NCBI GenBank assembly: GCA_964495375.1 | Contig: CAZBWM010000025.1 | Location: forward strand, 8,407-72,406 | Source: JAIESQ01 sp964495375 | GTDB lineage: Bacteria > Planctomycetota > Planctomycetia > Pirellulales > JAEUIK01 | Direction of reading: 5' to 3' | DNA length: 64,000 bases | Shown here: piece by piece, positions 26,018-35,661 of the stretch | Layout of the letters: every line of letters starts with the position of its first letter | Position numbering within the stretch: position 1 is the first letter of the stretch | Position numbers and translations under genes: made by a program | Notes under the pieces: model-generated | The model's database searches: none | Told to the model about the DNA's origin: nothing | What the model saw: the letters and a program-made list of their open reading frames with translations, nothing else

Positions 26018-26182
26018 CGGACGCAAAACTGCCCCGTCGGACGCAAATCGGACGGTCGTCGGACGCAAAATGCCGCGAGCTTCTGTCGCCCCAAGTTGTG
26101 CCAACTATTCGAGTTCGGGTGCAATAGGAAGACACCCGGACGCACCCGGACGCAAAATCCCGGAAGAGTTTATAGAGGAGGC
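26018..26182 (+). repeat. Composite GGACGCAAAA repeat, type 1, copy A
   Basis: Several GGACGCAAA motifs, a middle section containing CAAGTTGTGCC and ATTCGAGTTCGGGT, repeated CACCCGGACG, and an end reading GGACGCAAAATCCCGGAA. The inverted counterpart is at 57510-57643 and shares the middle and the end. It lies between convergent genes. Confidence 0.75.
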
Positions 26183-26225
26183 GGGAGACTTTAGACGTGA
26201 GACTTGATGACAAGGAGAAGACCCC

Positions 26226-26265
26226 TCACCCCCAACCCCTCTCCCGCAGGGGGCGAGGGGAGAGA
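26226..26265. repeat. CCCTCTCCC-type hairpin, copy 3 (inverted, longer)
   Basis: Reads CTCACCCCCAACCCCTCTCC, then CGCAGGGGGCGAGGGGAG. Same family as 3375-3397 and 5807-5831, in opposite orientation and with an imperfect stem. It sits between the two composite repeats downstream of convergent genes. Confidence 0.6.
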
Positions 26266-26266
26266 A

Positions 26267-26427
26267 GTTTTAGGACGCAAAATGGCCCCGTTAGGACGGT
26301 TTAGGACGCAAGCATTTCGGGTTTTGCGTCCTAAGGTCAAGTGTTTTCATAGCAAGGGGTTAGGTCCTATTTTCGCAGGCTTAGGACGGTTAGGACGCAA
26401 AATCCCGGAACACTTTGTAGAAGAGGC
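26267..26427 (+). repeat. Composite GGACGCAAAA repeat, type 2, copy A
   Basis: About 155 bases with the AGGACGCAAAATGGCCCCGT start, an internal hairpin (AGGACGCAA / TTTTGCGTCCT) and the GGACGCAAAATCCCGGAACA end. The inverted copy at 57721-57876 aligns without gaps, with about ten substitutions mostly in the loop and the middle. Both copies contain the same short open frame (see findings). Confidence 0.85.
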
Positions 26428-26472
26428 CCCGCCCACGACCGCCAGGGTTCGCTGGGTGCTCGCTCGGGCCCA

Positions 26473-27450
26473 CTACGACCCGCTGCCGCTCATCATTGGG
26501 AACATGTCGCGGACCATCGTGATCGCCGCCGGGCCAACCAGGATCACGAAGATGCCTGGAAAGATGAAAATGACCAGTGGAAAGATCAGCTTGACGGCCG
26601 TCTTGGCGGCCTTCTCTTCGGCTAATTGTCTGCGGCGCGTGCGCATCGAGTCGCTCTGCACGCGCAGCGCCTGGGCGACGCTCGAGCCGAACTTGTCGGC
26701 TTGAATCAAGATGGCCGCTAGCGCTCGCAGGTCGTCGACGCCGGTTCGCACCCCGAGCTCGTGCAACACTTCTTGCCGAGCACGGCCCATCTGCAACTGG
26801 AAGTTCGCTAGCGAGAATTCTTCGGCGATCACACCGCACGACTTCTTCATTTCGTCGCACACCTTGCGCATCGCCTGGTCGAGTCCGAGACCAGCCTCGA
26901 CGCACACCACCAGCAGATCGAGCGCGTCGGGCAGACCCAGGAAGATCGCCTGCTTGCGGCTGTGGGCGATCAGCAGCACGACGATCTCTGGTAGATAAAA
27001 GCAGAGTCCGCCGGCGATCGTGGATGCCGTGAGCGACTTTTGCGTCATTCCGTACATGGCCAGCATGGCCGAGCCGCCGAAGAAGAAGCCGATAATCAGC
27101 CCCGTGAACTTCAAACCAAGGAAGATCGTTGGCGCGGTTTCGCTGCGGAAGCCGGCATGAGAGAGCTTCAAACGCAGTTTGCTGATCTCGAACTCGTTTT
27201 TGGGTTGCAACGGCGCGGCCAGGGCAGGCGACGCCTTTTGAATCATTTGCGTGACGGGGTCTTTGCGTTTGGCGGCGGCGATTTCGCCGCTGCGCCGGTG
27301 GCTGGGGTTCTTCAGCTCGTCGAGCCGCTCGTGGGCGCGCGAGTTGCGATTGGCGAACCAATCGAGAATCAGCCAGGCCAGGGCCGCGAACAGTCCGAAG
27401 ACTGCCAGCGGCAATGTGTCTTCCCAGGTTATCGCGGCGACGACAAACAC
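26473..27450 (-). CDS. tadC: Tad pilus inner-membrane protein TadC (T2SS F family)
   Basis: A 325-residue GspF-type platform protein for Flp pilus assembly. An N-terminal helix (LPLAVFGLFAALAWLIL), a basic cytoplasmic linker, a helix pair (about residues 110-165), the F-domain helical bundle (LPDALDLLVVCVEAGLGLDQAM; ALRVQSDSMRTRRRQLAEE) and the C-terminal helix FPLVIFIFPGIFVILVGP. GTG start, six bases after the tadB stop. Last gene of the Tad operon; a cluster of repeats lies just downstream. Confidence 0.93.
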   Translation of the reverse strand: MFVVAAITWEDTLPLAVFGLFAALAWLILDWFANRNSRAHERLDELKNPSHRRSGEIAAAKRKDPVTQMIQKASPALAAPLQPKNEFEISKLRLKLSHAGFRSETAPTIFLGLKFTGLIIGFFFGGSAMLAMYGMTQKSLTASTIAGGLCFYLPEIVVLLIAHSRKQAIFLGLPDALDLLVVCVEAGLGLDQAMRKVCDEMKKSCGVIAEEFSLANFQLQMGRARQEVLHELGVRTGVDDLRALAAILIQADKFGSSVAQALRVQSDSMRTRRRQLAEEKAAKTAVKLIFPLVIFIFPGIFVILVGPAAITMVRDMFPMMSGSGS

Positions 27451-27456
27451 GGCGAG

Positions 27457-28416
27457 TTACACCTTGATATTGACGATCTTGCGAATCACCAGCGCGCCGA
27501 GCAACTGCATGACGACGGCGCCCAGCAGCATCTTCTTGCCCATCTCGTCGGTGAACAGCATCATCACGTAGTCGCGATTAAGCCGGTACACGGCCAAGAA
27601 CAACAGCGGCGGCAGCGCCAACAGCACCACGCCCGAGAGGCGCCCTTCGCCCGTCAGGGCTTGCACTTGACCCCAGATTTTGAATCGTTCGCGAATCAGG
27701 CTGCCGATCTTGTCGAGAATTTCGGCGAGATCGCCGCCGGTTTGCCGCTGTAAAATCACGGCCGTGGCGAAGAACCGTAGGTCGAGGTTGGGTACCCGGT
27801 CGGTCATCCCCTGCAGGGCGTCCTCGAGCGGAATGCCCAGGTTCTGTTCTTCGAACACGCGGCCGAACTCACGCCCGATCGGCGCCGGCATTTCGTCCTG
27901 CACCAGGTTGAATCCGGCGGCCAGACTATGTCCGGCCCGTAGCGCCCGGGCGACCAACTCTAGCGCGTCGGGCAACTGCACGGCGAATTTCTTGATCCGC
28001 TGGTTGCGTCGAAAGCTCAACCACACGAACGGCAGCGAACCGGCCGCCACCGCGGCGAGGGGAGCCAAGGCAACATGCATTCCTGTGAACGCCAGTGCCG
28101 CAAACGCCGCGGCCGCCAACGCAGCCGACAATAATACGAACTGCCGCGGCGTCATTTTGGTATCGGCTTGCTCGAACAACAAGCGCAGCCGCGCAATGCG
28201 TTTGACCAGCCGTTCGCCAATGCCCGTCCGATCTTCGATTGGCTGCGCCAGCAGCGACGGCTTGGGCTTCTTCTCCTTCGAGGCGCTTTTGCCCATCAAC
28301 GACGACAGGCGATCGTCGAATTTGCTCTCGGCCGATTCGCGAAACGTCACCGCGACGGCGCCGACCAGCGCGGCGACGCAGACAAACGCCATGATGGTGA
28401 TTAGTAAGGGGCTCAC
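27457..28416 (-). CDS. tadB: Tad pilus inner-membrane protein TadB (T2SS F family)
   Basis: A 319-residue partner of TadC in the inner-membrane platform driven by TadA. N-terminal helix (LLITIMAFVCVAALVGAVAV), a polar linker, helices near 90-130, then the F domain with LPDALELVARALRAGHSLAAG and DLRFFATAVILQRQTGGDLAE, classic for TadB, and C-terminal helices. GTG start six bases after the tadA stop. The tadA-tadB-tadC spacing implies one transcript. Confidence 0.94.
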   Translation of the reverse strand: MSPLLITIMAFVCVAALVGAVAVTFRESAESKFDDRLSSLMGKSASKEKKPKPSLLAQPIEDRTGIGERLVKRIARLRLLFEQADTKMTPRQFVLLSAALAAAAFAALAFTGMHVALAPLAAVAAGSLPFVWLSFRRNQRIKKFAVQLPDALELVARALRAGHSLAAGFNLVQDEMPAPIGREFGRVFEEQNLGIPLEDALQGMTDRVPNLDLRFFATAVILQRQTGGDLAEILDKIGSLIRERFKIWGQVQALTGEGRLSGVVLLALPPLLFLAVYRLNRDYVMMLFTDEMGKKMLLGAVVMQLLGALVIRKIVNIKV

Positions 28417-28422
28417 GCGACT

Positions 28423-29748
28423 TTAGTCTCCCTGCATGACGCGCTGCCGGAAGGCGCTCGCGGGCAGCCGCACACCGGCCGTCTCCAGCCGGTCCATAAA
28501 GCTGGGCCGAATACCGGTCGAGATAAACCGCCCGAAGGCCCGACCGTTTTCGTCGATCCCGGTCTGCTCGAACAAGTAAATGTCCTGCATGATGATCGTT
28601 TCTTGCTCCATGCCGACCACTTCACTGATGTGCGTAATCTTGCGCGGGCCGCCTTGTAGACGGTTGGCCTGGATAATGACGTCGACGGCGCTGGAGATCT
28701 GCTGCCGCATGGCTTTGAGCGGCAATTCGAAGCCGGCCATCATGATCATCGTCTCGATACGCGCCATCGCGTCGCGAGGGCTGTTCGAGTGGACCGTCGT
28801 GAGCGAGCCTTCGTGGCCGGTGTTCATGGCTTGCAACATGTCGAGCGTTTCGGCGCCGCGGCATTCGCCGATGATGATCCGCTCGGGCCGCATACGCAGG
28901 GCGTTCTTCACCAGATCGGTGGCCGTGATCGCACCTTTACCTTCGATGTTCGGCGGGCGGGTTTCGAGCCGCACCACGTGATCTTGCTGCAACTGCAGTT
29001 CAGCCGCGTCTTCGATCGTGATGATCCGCTGATCGTTCGGAATAAAGCTCGACAGCGTGTTGAGCAGTGTCGTTTTACCCGAGCCGGTGCCGCCGGAGAT
29101 GATCATGTTGAGCCGGGCCTTGATGCAGCCCTCGAGCAGCATGACCATTTCGGGTGTGAACGCCTTGTAGTTGAGCAGGTCTTCGAGCTTCAACGGGTTG
29201 GCGCCGAAGCGACGAATGGAGACCGAAGCACCGTCCAATGCCAGCGGCGGAATGATGGCATTCACGCGTGAGCCGTCGGTGAGGCGGGCGTCGACCATCG
29301 GGCAGACTTCGTCGACGCGCCGGCCGACCTTCGACACGATGCGATCGATAATCTGCATCAAGTGGTTGTTGTCGCGGAATTGCACGCTCGTCTTTTCGAG
29401 GCGACCGCGACGTTCGACGTAAATATTCTTCGGGCCGTTGATGAGAATATCGCTGATCGAATTGTCTTTGAGCAGGAACTCGAGTGGCCCCAGGCCGAAG
29501 GTCTCGTCGAGCACCTCTTCAATCAATCGGTCGCGCTCGCTCCGATTGAGCAGCGTGTCTTCGGTATCGCACAGATGTTCGACGACCAGCCGAATCTCGC
29601 GGCGCAGTACGTCGCCCGCCAACTCGCCCACGCGCGTCAGATCGAGCTTGTCGACCAGCTTGGTGTGGATGCGGCGCTTCAGCTCTTCGAATTCGGCTTC
29701 GGGCGTTTTGTCAGTCGCTCGCCCGATGGGGCTTAGTGATTTGGCCAT
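28423..29748 (-). CDS. tadA: Tad pilus ATPase TadA (CpaF family)
   Basis: A 441-residue secretion ATPase powering Flp pilus extrusion. Order: N-terminal helical domain, a linker with ISDILINGPKNIYVERRG, Walker A GGTGSGKTT, IITIEDAAELQL (Asp box), MRPERIIIGECRGAE (Walker B), and the His box TGHEGSLTTVHSNSPRDA. All active-site elements are intact. It is separated from cpaE upstream by 272 bases in which no gene is seen, and followed closely by tadB. Confidence 0.96.
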   Translation of the reverse strand: MAKSLSPIGRATDKTPEAEFEELKRRIHTKLVDKLDLTRVGELAGDVLRREIRLVVEHLCDTEDTLLNRSERDRLIEEVLDETFGLGPLEFLLKDNSISDILINGPKNIYVERRGRLEKTSVQFRDNNHLMQIIDRIVSKVGRRVDEVCPMVDARLTDGSRVNAIIPPLALDGASVSIRRFGANPLKLEDLLNYKAFTPEMVMLLEGCIKARLNMIISGGTGSGKTTLLNTLSSFIPNDQRIITIEDAAELQLQQDHVVRLETRPPNIEGKGAITATDLVKNALRMRPERIIIGECRGAETLDMLQAMNTGHEGSLTTVHSNSPRDAMARIETMIMMAGFELPLKAMRQQISSAVDVIIQANRLQGGPRKITHISEVVGMEQETIIMQDIYLFEQTGIDENGRAFGRFISTGIRPSFMDRLETAGVRLPASAFRQRVMQGD

Positions 29749-30020
29749 GGCGCACGGTGGGAGTGGGTGCCAAAGGGGTGGTTCGCGGACCGGCTGCGCG
29801 GTCCTGCCGCGCCGGTCTCAAAAAAGCATAGGTCAGCGAGGCGCTTGGTGTGGACGGGCAGCGACCGTTGCCCGGCGTCAACACGCCGTCATAACCCGCG
29901 GCGGCTCCAGCGCGCGAAATCGCCCGCAGAATCGGCGCGATCGGTCCCCAGAGTGACGGGACAGCCAGTGTTTGCGATCGTGCAGCCCGGCATGCCGCGG
30001 CAACGACTCGCCACGGTTGG

Positions 30021-31244
30021 CTACGAGCTCTTCGTGCTGAAGATGCCGCTCAGCAGCCGGCTGAACGACGACTTGCTGGTGCTGTCGGTGTCGGCCATCT
30101 CGGGCGATTGCTGGCCGTGACTCAGCGCGTCGGCCAGGCCCACGATGGCCAAGGTGAGTTTGGCTTTGGGCGCTTGCTCGATCAAAGGCACGCCGTTGTT
30201 GCGCACTTCGACCATCGTGCGGTAGTCGTTCGGCAGTTTCCAGAAGATCTCGCGACCAATGGTGTCTTGCGCCTTCTTGAGGCTGATCTGGCCCGTTTCC
30301 AAACCGTAGCGATTGACCAGGATCTTCACCTTATCGAGGATGCCGTCCATCTCGGCGAACGATGCCATCAACCGCACGACGTTTCGCAAGCAAGGGAGAT
30401 CAAGCTGCGTGACGACCAGCACGTGGTCAGCGCTTTGCATGGCCATGCGGTCGATCGGGTTGTAGCTCTTCGATAAGTCGAGAATCAAGTGCGTGAACGT
30501 CGCCTTCAACAGGCCGATCACGCGCTGCAAATCTTCCGGAGATATGTGCGCTGCATCTTCCATCTGCACCGGTCGCGGCAGCAAAAAGAGCCCCGACGAG
30601 TGCTTGGTGAGCGAGCGCTTGAGCAGTGAGAAGTCGAGCCGCTCGACATTCTGAGCGACATCGATCAGCGTGTAATCGGGTATGGTGTCCAGGAGCACGT
30701 CGGCATCACCCAGCGACATGTCCAGGTCTAACAACGCCACCGAGTTGCTCTCGTGTTGGGCGAGCGAGCAGCCCAGGTTCACGGCCACGCTCGTGCTGCC
30801 GACTCCGCCGGTCGACCCCGCGACCGCAATCACCGTGCAGCTCCGATTGTGGCTTTCGGGACCGCCGCGACGCTGCGCGCCGATGCGATCCAACGCGGCA
30901 ACAAGGTCTTCGAGCCGCAACGGCTGCGTCAGAAACTCTTTGGCGCCGGCCCGCATGGCCCGCAGAATCAGGTTGCCGTCGGTTGACGAGCTGATAGCCA
31001 GGATGCTGGCGGTCGGTGACTCGCGGGCGACCCGGCCGATCAGGCTGACCGCTTTATCCGGCGAGCTATCGAGCGCAACGATCCCGATGTCGGGTTGGGT
31101 TTGTGAAATGACGTCGGCGAAGAACTCATAGCGCGAGCACTCCGCCTCGAGCCAGATCATGTCCATCCCCAGCAACGTCGCCTTGAGCGCATTGCGAGAT
31201 GCGTCACTGGGGTCGACGATCGCGAGTCGAAGGACGTTCTTCAT
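30021..31244 (-). CDS. cpaE: Pilus-localisation ATPase CpaE/TadZ
   Basis: A 407-residue protein from ATG 31244 (MKNVLRLAIVDPSDASRN); the longer frame to 31331 adds a low-quality tail. An N-terminal receiver-like domain (about 1-125; DIGIVALDSSPDKAV at the acceptor region; TQPL in place of KP near the end) is followed by a MinD/ParA-type ATPase with a deviant Walker A (AGSTGGVGST) and VALLDLDMSLGDADVLL. CpaE/TadZ proteins place the Tad machine at the pole. It lies between secretin and tadA, the standard Tad gene order. Confidence 0.92.
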   Translation of the reverse strand: MKNVLRLAIVDPSDASRNALKATLLGMDMIWLEAECSRYEFFADVISQTQPDIGIVALDSSPDKAVSLIGRVARESPTASILAISSSTDGNLILRAMRAGAKEFLTQPLRLEDLVAALDRIGAQRRGGPESHNRSCTVIAVAGSTGGVGSTSVAVNLGCSLAQHESNSVALLDLDMSLGDADVLLDTIPDYTLIDVAQNVERLDFSLLKRSLTKHSSGLFLLPRPVQMEDAAHISPEDLQRVIGLLKATFTHLILDLSKSYNPIDRMAMQSADHVLVVTQLDLPCLRNVVRLMASFAEMDGILDKVKILVNRYGLETGQISLKKAQDTIGREIFWKLPNDYRTMVEVRNNGVPLIEQAPKAKLTLAIVGLADALSHGQQSPEMADTDSTSKSSFSRLLSGIFSTKSS

Positions 31245-31455
31245 CTTGCAAGTGCTCGTCGTGCAATAGACGCGTTGTTGCAACGCGTTGCCGCTGGGCG
31301 CCCCCCGGCTCAATGGAATCAGTAGCTGCACCAGGCAGCGGAGCGCTCATCTCTTTCGCGACTAACCCGGGCTGTTGCCGGATCGCCCCTCTTGCGTGGC
31401 GGACTTCGCGATAGGAATTGCGCCCCGCGAACTTGGCGAGCTGTTCTTGAGGCTC

Positions 31456-33384
31456 TTACTTATCTACGTCATAGCCGCTGGGACCGATGAGGCCCGGGCG
31501 CCGGGTTTCGCTTGCCAACCCCGGCCGAGCGGTCGGAACAGGGCGATTGGAGCGGTTTTGCGCCGTCCGTCCCGATTGAGGAGGTAGATTCTGCGCGGCC
31601 CGCAAATTTGGACCGGTCGCAGCAGGCCGACGCAGACTTGGCCCGGACGCGTTCGAGGGAGTTACTCGCGGGCTCGCCTGCGAAACCGGACGAGCGTTGG
31701 CCGTTCTCGGTGCGCTGGGAGCAGGCCGTCGCGATGCGCCGCCATCGGGCGCGGTTGTCGGCGAATCGGCCGGGGCTGGCGCCTCAGCAGCCGGCTCGGG
31801 CATCGGCTGCACCGCCGGAGCGGCTTCCGCGGGTCCCGGAAGCTGACTTGCGGCTCCCGGCAGCACTTGCACGCCCCCTTCGGCCGGCGGCGGAACTACT
31901 TCGCTACGAACCGCGCCGGGGGGCAGACCGATCAGATCGTCACCCATCAAGGCGCCACCGTTCTCATCCGGCACGAAGATCGCGCTGGGGCCTGGCGGCG
32001 GGAACGCGCCGGGCTGAGCACTGCGATCGGGGTTGAGCGGCACTTCCAGATGCCCGTTTAGATAGAACTGGCAATCGCTGGGCGACTGGGTGTTAAGGCC
32101 AGGGCCACCCGGCGGCACCTGCTCGCAAGGCATCGCTTCGACGAACTGCGGCGTAACCATGATCAAAGTTTCGATCTCGTTAACCTGCTCGCGCCGAGCG
32201 CTAAAGAACGTGCCGATAATCGGCAGATCACCGAGAAACGGAATCCCGCGGTTCTGACCTTCCACGCGAGTCTGCACGAGACCGGCGATCGCCAGCGTTT
32301 CGCCGGCCCGCATTTCGACACCGGTTTCAACTTCGCGCACGCGCAACCCGGGAACGCTGGTGCCGTTGATGATCACGCTCCGCGTCGGGTCGATTTCGCT
32401 GACGCGCGGCTTGACCTCCAGGCGAATCATGCCGTTGCCCATCACGATCGGCACGAAGTCGAGCTGGGTGCCGAACCGCTTGTATTGAATAGAAACGGTA
32501 CCTAAGCTCTGCGGCACCAGAATCGGAAATTCGCCACCGACGTTGAAGTAGGCGGGCCGGCCGCTAACGCAGACCAGGTCGGGCTCGGCCATGATCTTCA
32601 AAAGGTCGTTTTGTCGGAGCGCCTGCAACACTGAGAAAAACGTGTTCCCAGTCTGAAAAACGCCGGCCGTGACAGTCTCGGTGCCAGCGGTGGTTATCGC
32701 CCGAGTGGCATCGCTCGACGCGCGAATCAAACCACTGATGCCCGTGGCAAAGCTCCAGCTCTTGTTCAAGTTCGCCAGATCGACGCCCAGGTGCCGCAGC
32801 TTGGTGCGTGAAACTTCCATAACCTTAACGTATAGCAAGACCTGTTGGACGCCCCCCACGCTGATCTGGTTGAGCACCTTGGGGTGGAAGTCCTCGGCGA
32901 TCTGGATGATGCGGCTGACCATCGACGGATCGTCGACGTAACCGGTGATTACCACGCTATTAGCCAGCGGGATCACCCGGAGCTGTGCTTTGGGGAACTG
33001 CCAGCGGAGCAACTCGGTGAGCTCCTGTGCATCGGCAAAGACGATGACGTCGATGGAGTGGACTTTCTCGTTCTCATCCCACAAGTTGATCTGCGTGACG
33101 CCCGGCTTCTTGGCGGAGATCTGCACCTTATTGGCCGACAGCGGTGTGATGCTCAGGATCTCAGGATTGTTCACCTGTGCCTGAGGGATCTTCTTGTCCA
33201 TCACCAGGTGCCGGCTGGAATTGACGACCATTTCGATGCGGTCGTGATTGCCGGTCACCTTGTACTCAATGGGCGTGGGGCCCGCGAGTTGGGCCGCTGC
33301 CGGCGTGCCGCAACAGGCCAGAGAGGCCAATAGCGCCGCCAGTACTTTGCCGCGAAGGCAATGGGCAATTAGTCGAATGCTCAT
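31456..33384 (-). CDS. cpaC: Tad pilus secretin CpaC/RcpA with Pro/Ala-rich extension
   Basis: An outer-membrane secretin through which the pilus exits; 642 residues. A signal peptide (KVLAALLASLACCGTPAAAQ), N-terminal pilus domain (VMDKKIPQAQVNNPEI; KKPGVTQINLWDE), a BON-like segment (NSVVITGYVDDPSMVSRI) and the secretin core (VGGEFPILVPQ; GTQLDFVPIVMGNGMI; RAGETLAIAGLVQTRVEGQN; GDLPIIGTFFS) end near residue 425. About 215 residues of Pro/Ala/Arg-rich low-complexity sequence follow, which secretins usually lack. Confidence 0.93.
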   Translation of the reverse strand: MSIRLIAHCLRGKVLAALLASLACCGTPAAAQLAGPTPIEYKVTGNHDRIEMVVNSSRHLVMDKKIPQAQVNNPEILSITPLSANKVQISAKKPGVTQINLWDENEKVHSIDVIVFADAQELTELLRWQFPKAQLRVIPLANSVVITGYVDDPSMVSRIIQIAEDFHPKVLNQISVGGVQQVLLYVKVMEVSRTKLRHLGVDLANLNKSWSFATGISGLIRASSDATRAITTAGTETVTAGVFQTGNTFFSVLQALRQNDLLKIMAEPDLVCVSGRPAYFNVGGEFPILVPQSLGTVSIQYKRFGTQLDFVPIVMGNGMIRLEVKPRVSEIDPTRSVIINGTSVPGLRVREVETGVEMRAGETLAIAGLVQTRVEGQNRGIPFLGDLPIIGTFFSARREQVNEIETLIMVTPQFVEAMPCEQVPPGGPGLNTQSPSDCQFYLNGHLEVPLNPDRSAQPGAFPPPGPSAIFVPDENGGALMGDDLIGLPPGAVRSEVVPPPAEGGVQVLPGAASQLPGPAEAAPAVQPMPEPAAEAPAPADSPTTAPDGGASRRPAPSAPRTANARPVSQASPRVTPSNASGPSLRRPAATGPNLRAAQNLPPQSGRTAQNRSNRPVPTARPGLASETRRPGLIGPSGYDVDK

Positions 33385-33525
33385 CCGTGAACGTCCTTGC
33401 CGAAATCCGTGATCGCTGCTGGCGTCGAGTGTCCGTTCGACGCTCGGGCGATGTTATTTGCTGCTGACTTGGTCGATTGCCTGCCCTAAGGTTTCAATGA
33501 TTCGCGGAAACTAACTTGTCGCTCA

Positions 33526-34761
33526 CTAGAGCGTGGGTTGCGGGTTGGCCGGTGCGGGTTCCGGCTCGGCGCTCGCCGGCTCATCGCCTGCCGCCGGTTC
33601 GCTCTGGCTCTCAGCCTCGGTGTCATCTTCTGCTGCGGGTTCCTCGTCGGTCGCCTGCGTCCCGTCGGCGGGTGCTTCAGCGGCGGGCGTTTCGTCGCCC
33701 GAGGTTTCCTCGTCGCTGGTTGTTTCGTTGGAGGACTCGCCTGCGGCTGGCGGTTGCTGGGGCGGCGTCAGCGGCAGGGGTTGTGTCTGCGCACCGGTTT
33801 CACCGACCGTCTGCGAAGTTTGTGTGCCATCAGGACTGATGTGCACGTGCGTCATTTTGGCGCCTTCGAGCACCAGCATGCGCCAACGATCGTCGTCCGA
33901 CAGCGGCGGGGCGGGTACGGCGGCTACCTTAGTGGTGGGTGCGGCCGTCGGCTGCTCATTGAGCATGTTCAAGAGCGGATTGTCGTCGTCGCCACCCAGC
34001 CCGACCGCCTCCTCCGCTTGTCGACTACCATGCGTTCCGTGACCGGTTACATGCTGCGTCGTCGCTCCGCGGGTGGCCGCCACATCCTCGTCTTCGATGC
34101 TGCGCAGTACCAGCCGGATGGTTCCCAACTCTGTCGCCAGCGTGACCAGTTCGGCCTGCTCGGGGGTGACCAGCAGCGACACGGTCCGCGCCGCGATTGT
34201 GCCGGCGTCGATTTCATTGGGCCGCTGAAACACCTCATTCACCGCGAACACGCTGATGTTCTGCAGCAGCGTCCGTGTGGCTGTTTCGTGTACGCCGGTA
34301 TTGGGGCTGGCCCGCAAGTGGACCAACACGTCAACGCGATCGCCCGGCTTGATCAAGCTGCTCGTGCTGCTGACGTCGTCCACTTTGACGGCGACGACGC
34401 GGTAGCCCGACGGGATCATCTCCGACGCGCTCGAGCCGTTTGCGTTGCGGCTCAGAAGCTTGGCGGCCAGGATCGGTTCTCCCGCGAACACCCGTGTCCG
34501 CACGCGCAACCCATCGAGATCTTCGAGTTTGGTTATCGCTCCGGCGGGCACCTTATCGTGCGGCCATTGCTCAACCTTCACGTTCTGCGTGTTGAGCTGG
34601 GCGCCCATATCGACGTCGGTCAGCGCGACGTAGATCGACTCGGTCGGTCCATTCACCATGGTTTGCTGGCTACGATTGGCCAGCACCTGGTTAATGCCGA
34701 TCGCTGCGATCGTGCCGCAACCCAGCGCTAAACCGAACAGGATTAAAGATCGGGGCCGCAT
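33526..34761 (-). CDS. cpaB: Flp pilus assembly protein CpaB/RcpC
   Basis: A 411-residue periplasmic protein anchored by an N-terminal helix (LILFGLALGCGTIAAIGI). A SAF domain (TDVDMGAQLNTQNVKVEQWP; VFAGEPILAAKLL) and the RcpC core (GYRVVAVKVDDVSS; IKPGDRVDVLVHL; EQAELVTLATELGTIRLVLR) are clear. The last 120 or so residues are Pro/Glu/Ala-rich and acidic, an extension the family does not normally have. It starts the secretin-ATPase half of the operon, 141 bases before cpaC, with 333 bases of non-coding DNA upstream. Confidence 0.92.
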   Translation of the reverse strand: MRPRSLILFGLALGCGTIAAIGINQVLANRSQQTMVNGPTESIYVALTDVDMGAQLNTQNVKVEQWPHDKVPAGAITKLEDLDGLRVRTRVFAGEPILAAKLLSRNANGSSASEMIPSGYRVVAVKVDDVSSTSSLIKPGDRVDVLVHLRASPNTGVHETATRTLLQNISVFAVNEVFQRPNEIDAGTIAARTVSLLVTPEQAELVTLATELGTIRLVLRSIEDEDVAATRGATTQHVTGHGTHGSRQAEEAVGLGGDDDNPLLNMLNEQPTAAPTTKVAAVPAPPLSDDDRWRMLVLEGAKMTHVHISPDGTQTSQTVGETGAQTQPLPLTPPQQPPAAGESSNETTSDEETSGDETPAAEAPADGTQATDEEPAAEDDTEAESQSEPAAGDEPASAEPEPAPANPQPTL

Positions 34762-35094
34762 GCCCTAAGTCCTTCTGGAGATCCCCTGCCCAGCACAATT
34801 AGCTCGCGAGGGATCACCTGTCTGTCACTCAGTAACGAATGGGCTGCCTGTAGGCGTTACGTTGCGCCGGAGGTGCGCATTGCGTCCGTGGTTTCGAGAC
34901 TCTTCCGGCTATCGATATTGGCTGATCTAGCCATTCCACTTGATTCAAAGCACCGCTCCCGGCACTTGCGCCGGTAAGCGGTACAACCGGCCTGGCCAGT
35001 AACTTCGCTACGTTCGTTAGGCGTGTGGCATCGTAGCTACGGTTCCCCCCCACTAGCCGGGCAATTTCTAGCAAATCAGAGGCGAAGCTAAGGA
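34762..35094. other. Non-coding gap between tadV and cpaB
   Basis: No coding sequence, repeat family or clear promoter is recognisable. The length leaves room for a second promoter ahead of cpaB, separate from the one driving the pilins. Confidence 0.4.
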
Positions 35095-35661
35095 TCACAG
35101 CAACATGCCCGACCAGGCAAAATAGCCGATTGTCCCCAAGGCGATTGGAATGCCGTAGGGGAGCAGCATCATTCGGGGCTTGCGTTCGGCGGCAATCGTG
35201 GACAAGGCATCCGGGTCTCGAATGGTGACGATCTCGCCGGCAATCACCTGCATTTGGCTCCAGTGATGGCGCCAGCGACCACTCCACAAAACCATCAGAA
35301 CGGCCAGCACGGCTCCAACAATTGCGGAAACGCAAAATGCGTAAAATGTTACGGTCCCCCCCGTCCAGGCTCCTACTCCGGCCAGCAACTTAACGTCGCC
35401 GGCCCCCATGCCGCCGATCGCATAAGCGGGCAGCAGCAGCGCCAGACCCACCGCAGTGCCGACAAGGCTCCAGCCGAAACCTTCCCAACCGAAGAACAGC
35501 CCGCTGTAGCACCAGCCGCTGACGATCATCGGGAACGTCAGCCAGTTGGGCACCTTTAGCTTGATGCCGTCGATCAGTGCGGCCACGACCAGCGTGATGG
35601 TCACCAGCCAGATGGGCCAGGTTTCTGTAAAGTTGTCGACGAACCGTTCGGCCAGAGACAT
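35095..35661 (-). CDS. tadV: Prepilin peptidase (A24 family, CpaA/TadV)
   Basis: A 188-residue membrane aspartic peptidase that removes the leader of Flp pilins. Both catalytic aspartates are visible: the first in VVAALIDGIKLKVPN (about residue 31) and the second in the GxGD motif GGMGAGDVKLLAG (about residue 88). Four to five hydrophobic helices surround them, and no methyltransferase domain is present, as usual for TadV. The two pilin genes lie just upstream on the same strand. Confidence 0.95.
   Translation of the reverse strand: MSLAERFVDNFTETWPIWLVTITLVVAALIDGIKLKVPNWLTFPMIVSGWCYSGLFFGWEGFGWSLVGTAVGLALLLPAYAIGGMGAGDVKLLAGVGAWTGGTVTFYAFCVSAIVGAVLAVLMVLWSGRWRHHWSQMQVIAGEIVTIRDPDALSTIAAERKPRMMLLPYGIPIALGTIGYFAWSGMLL

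Noticed and set aside
26390..27361. 323-residue minus-strand frame overlapping tadC
   Set aside because: Out-of-frame shadow of tadC that extends into the composite repeat.
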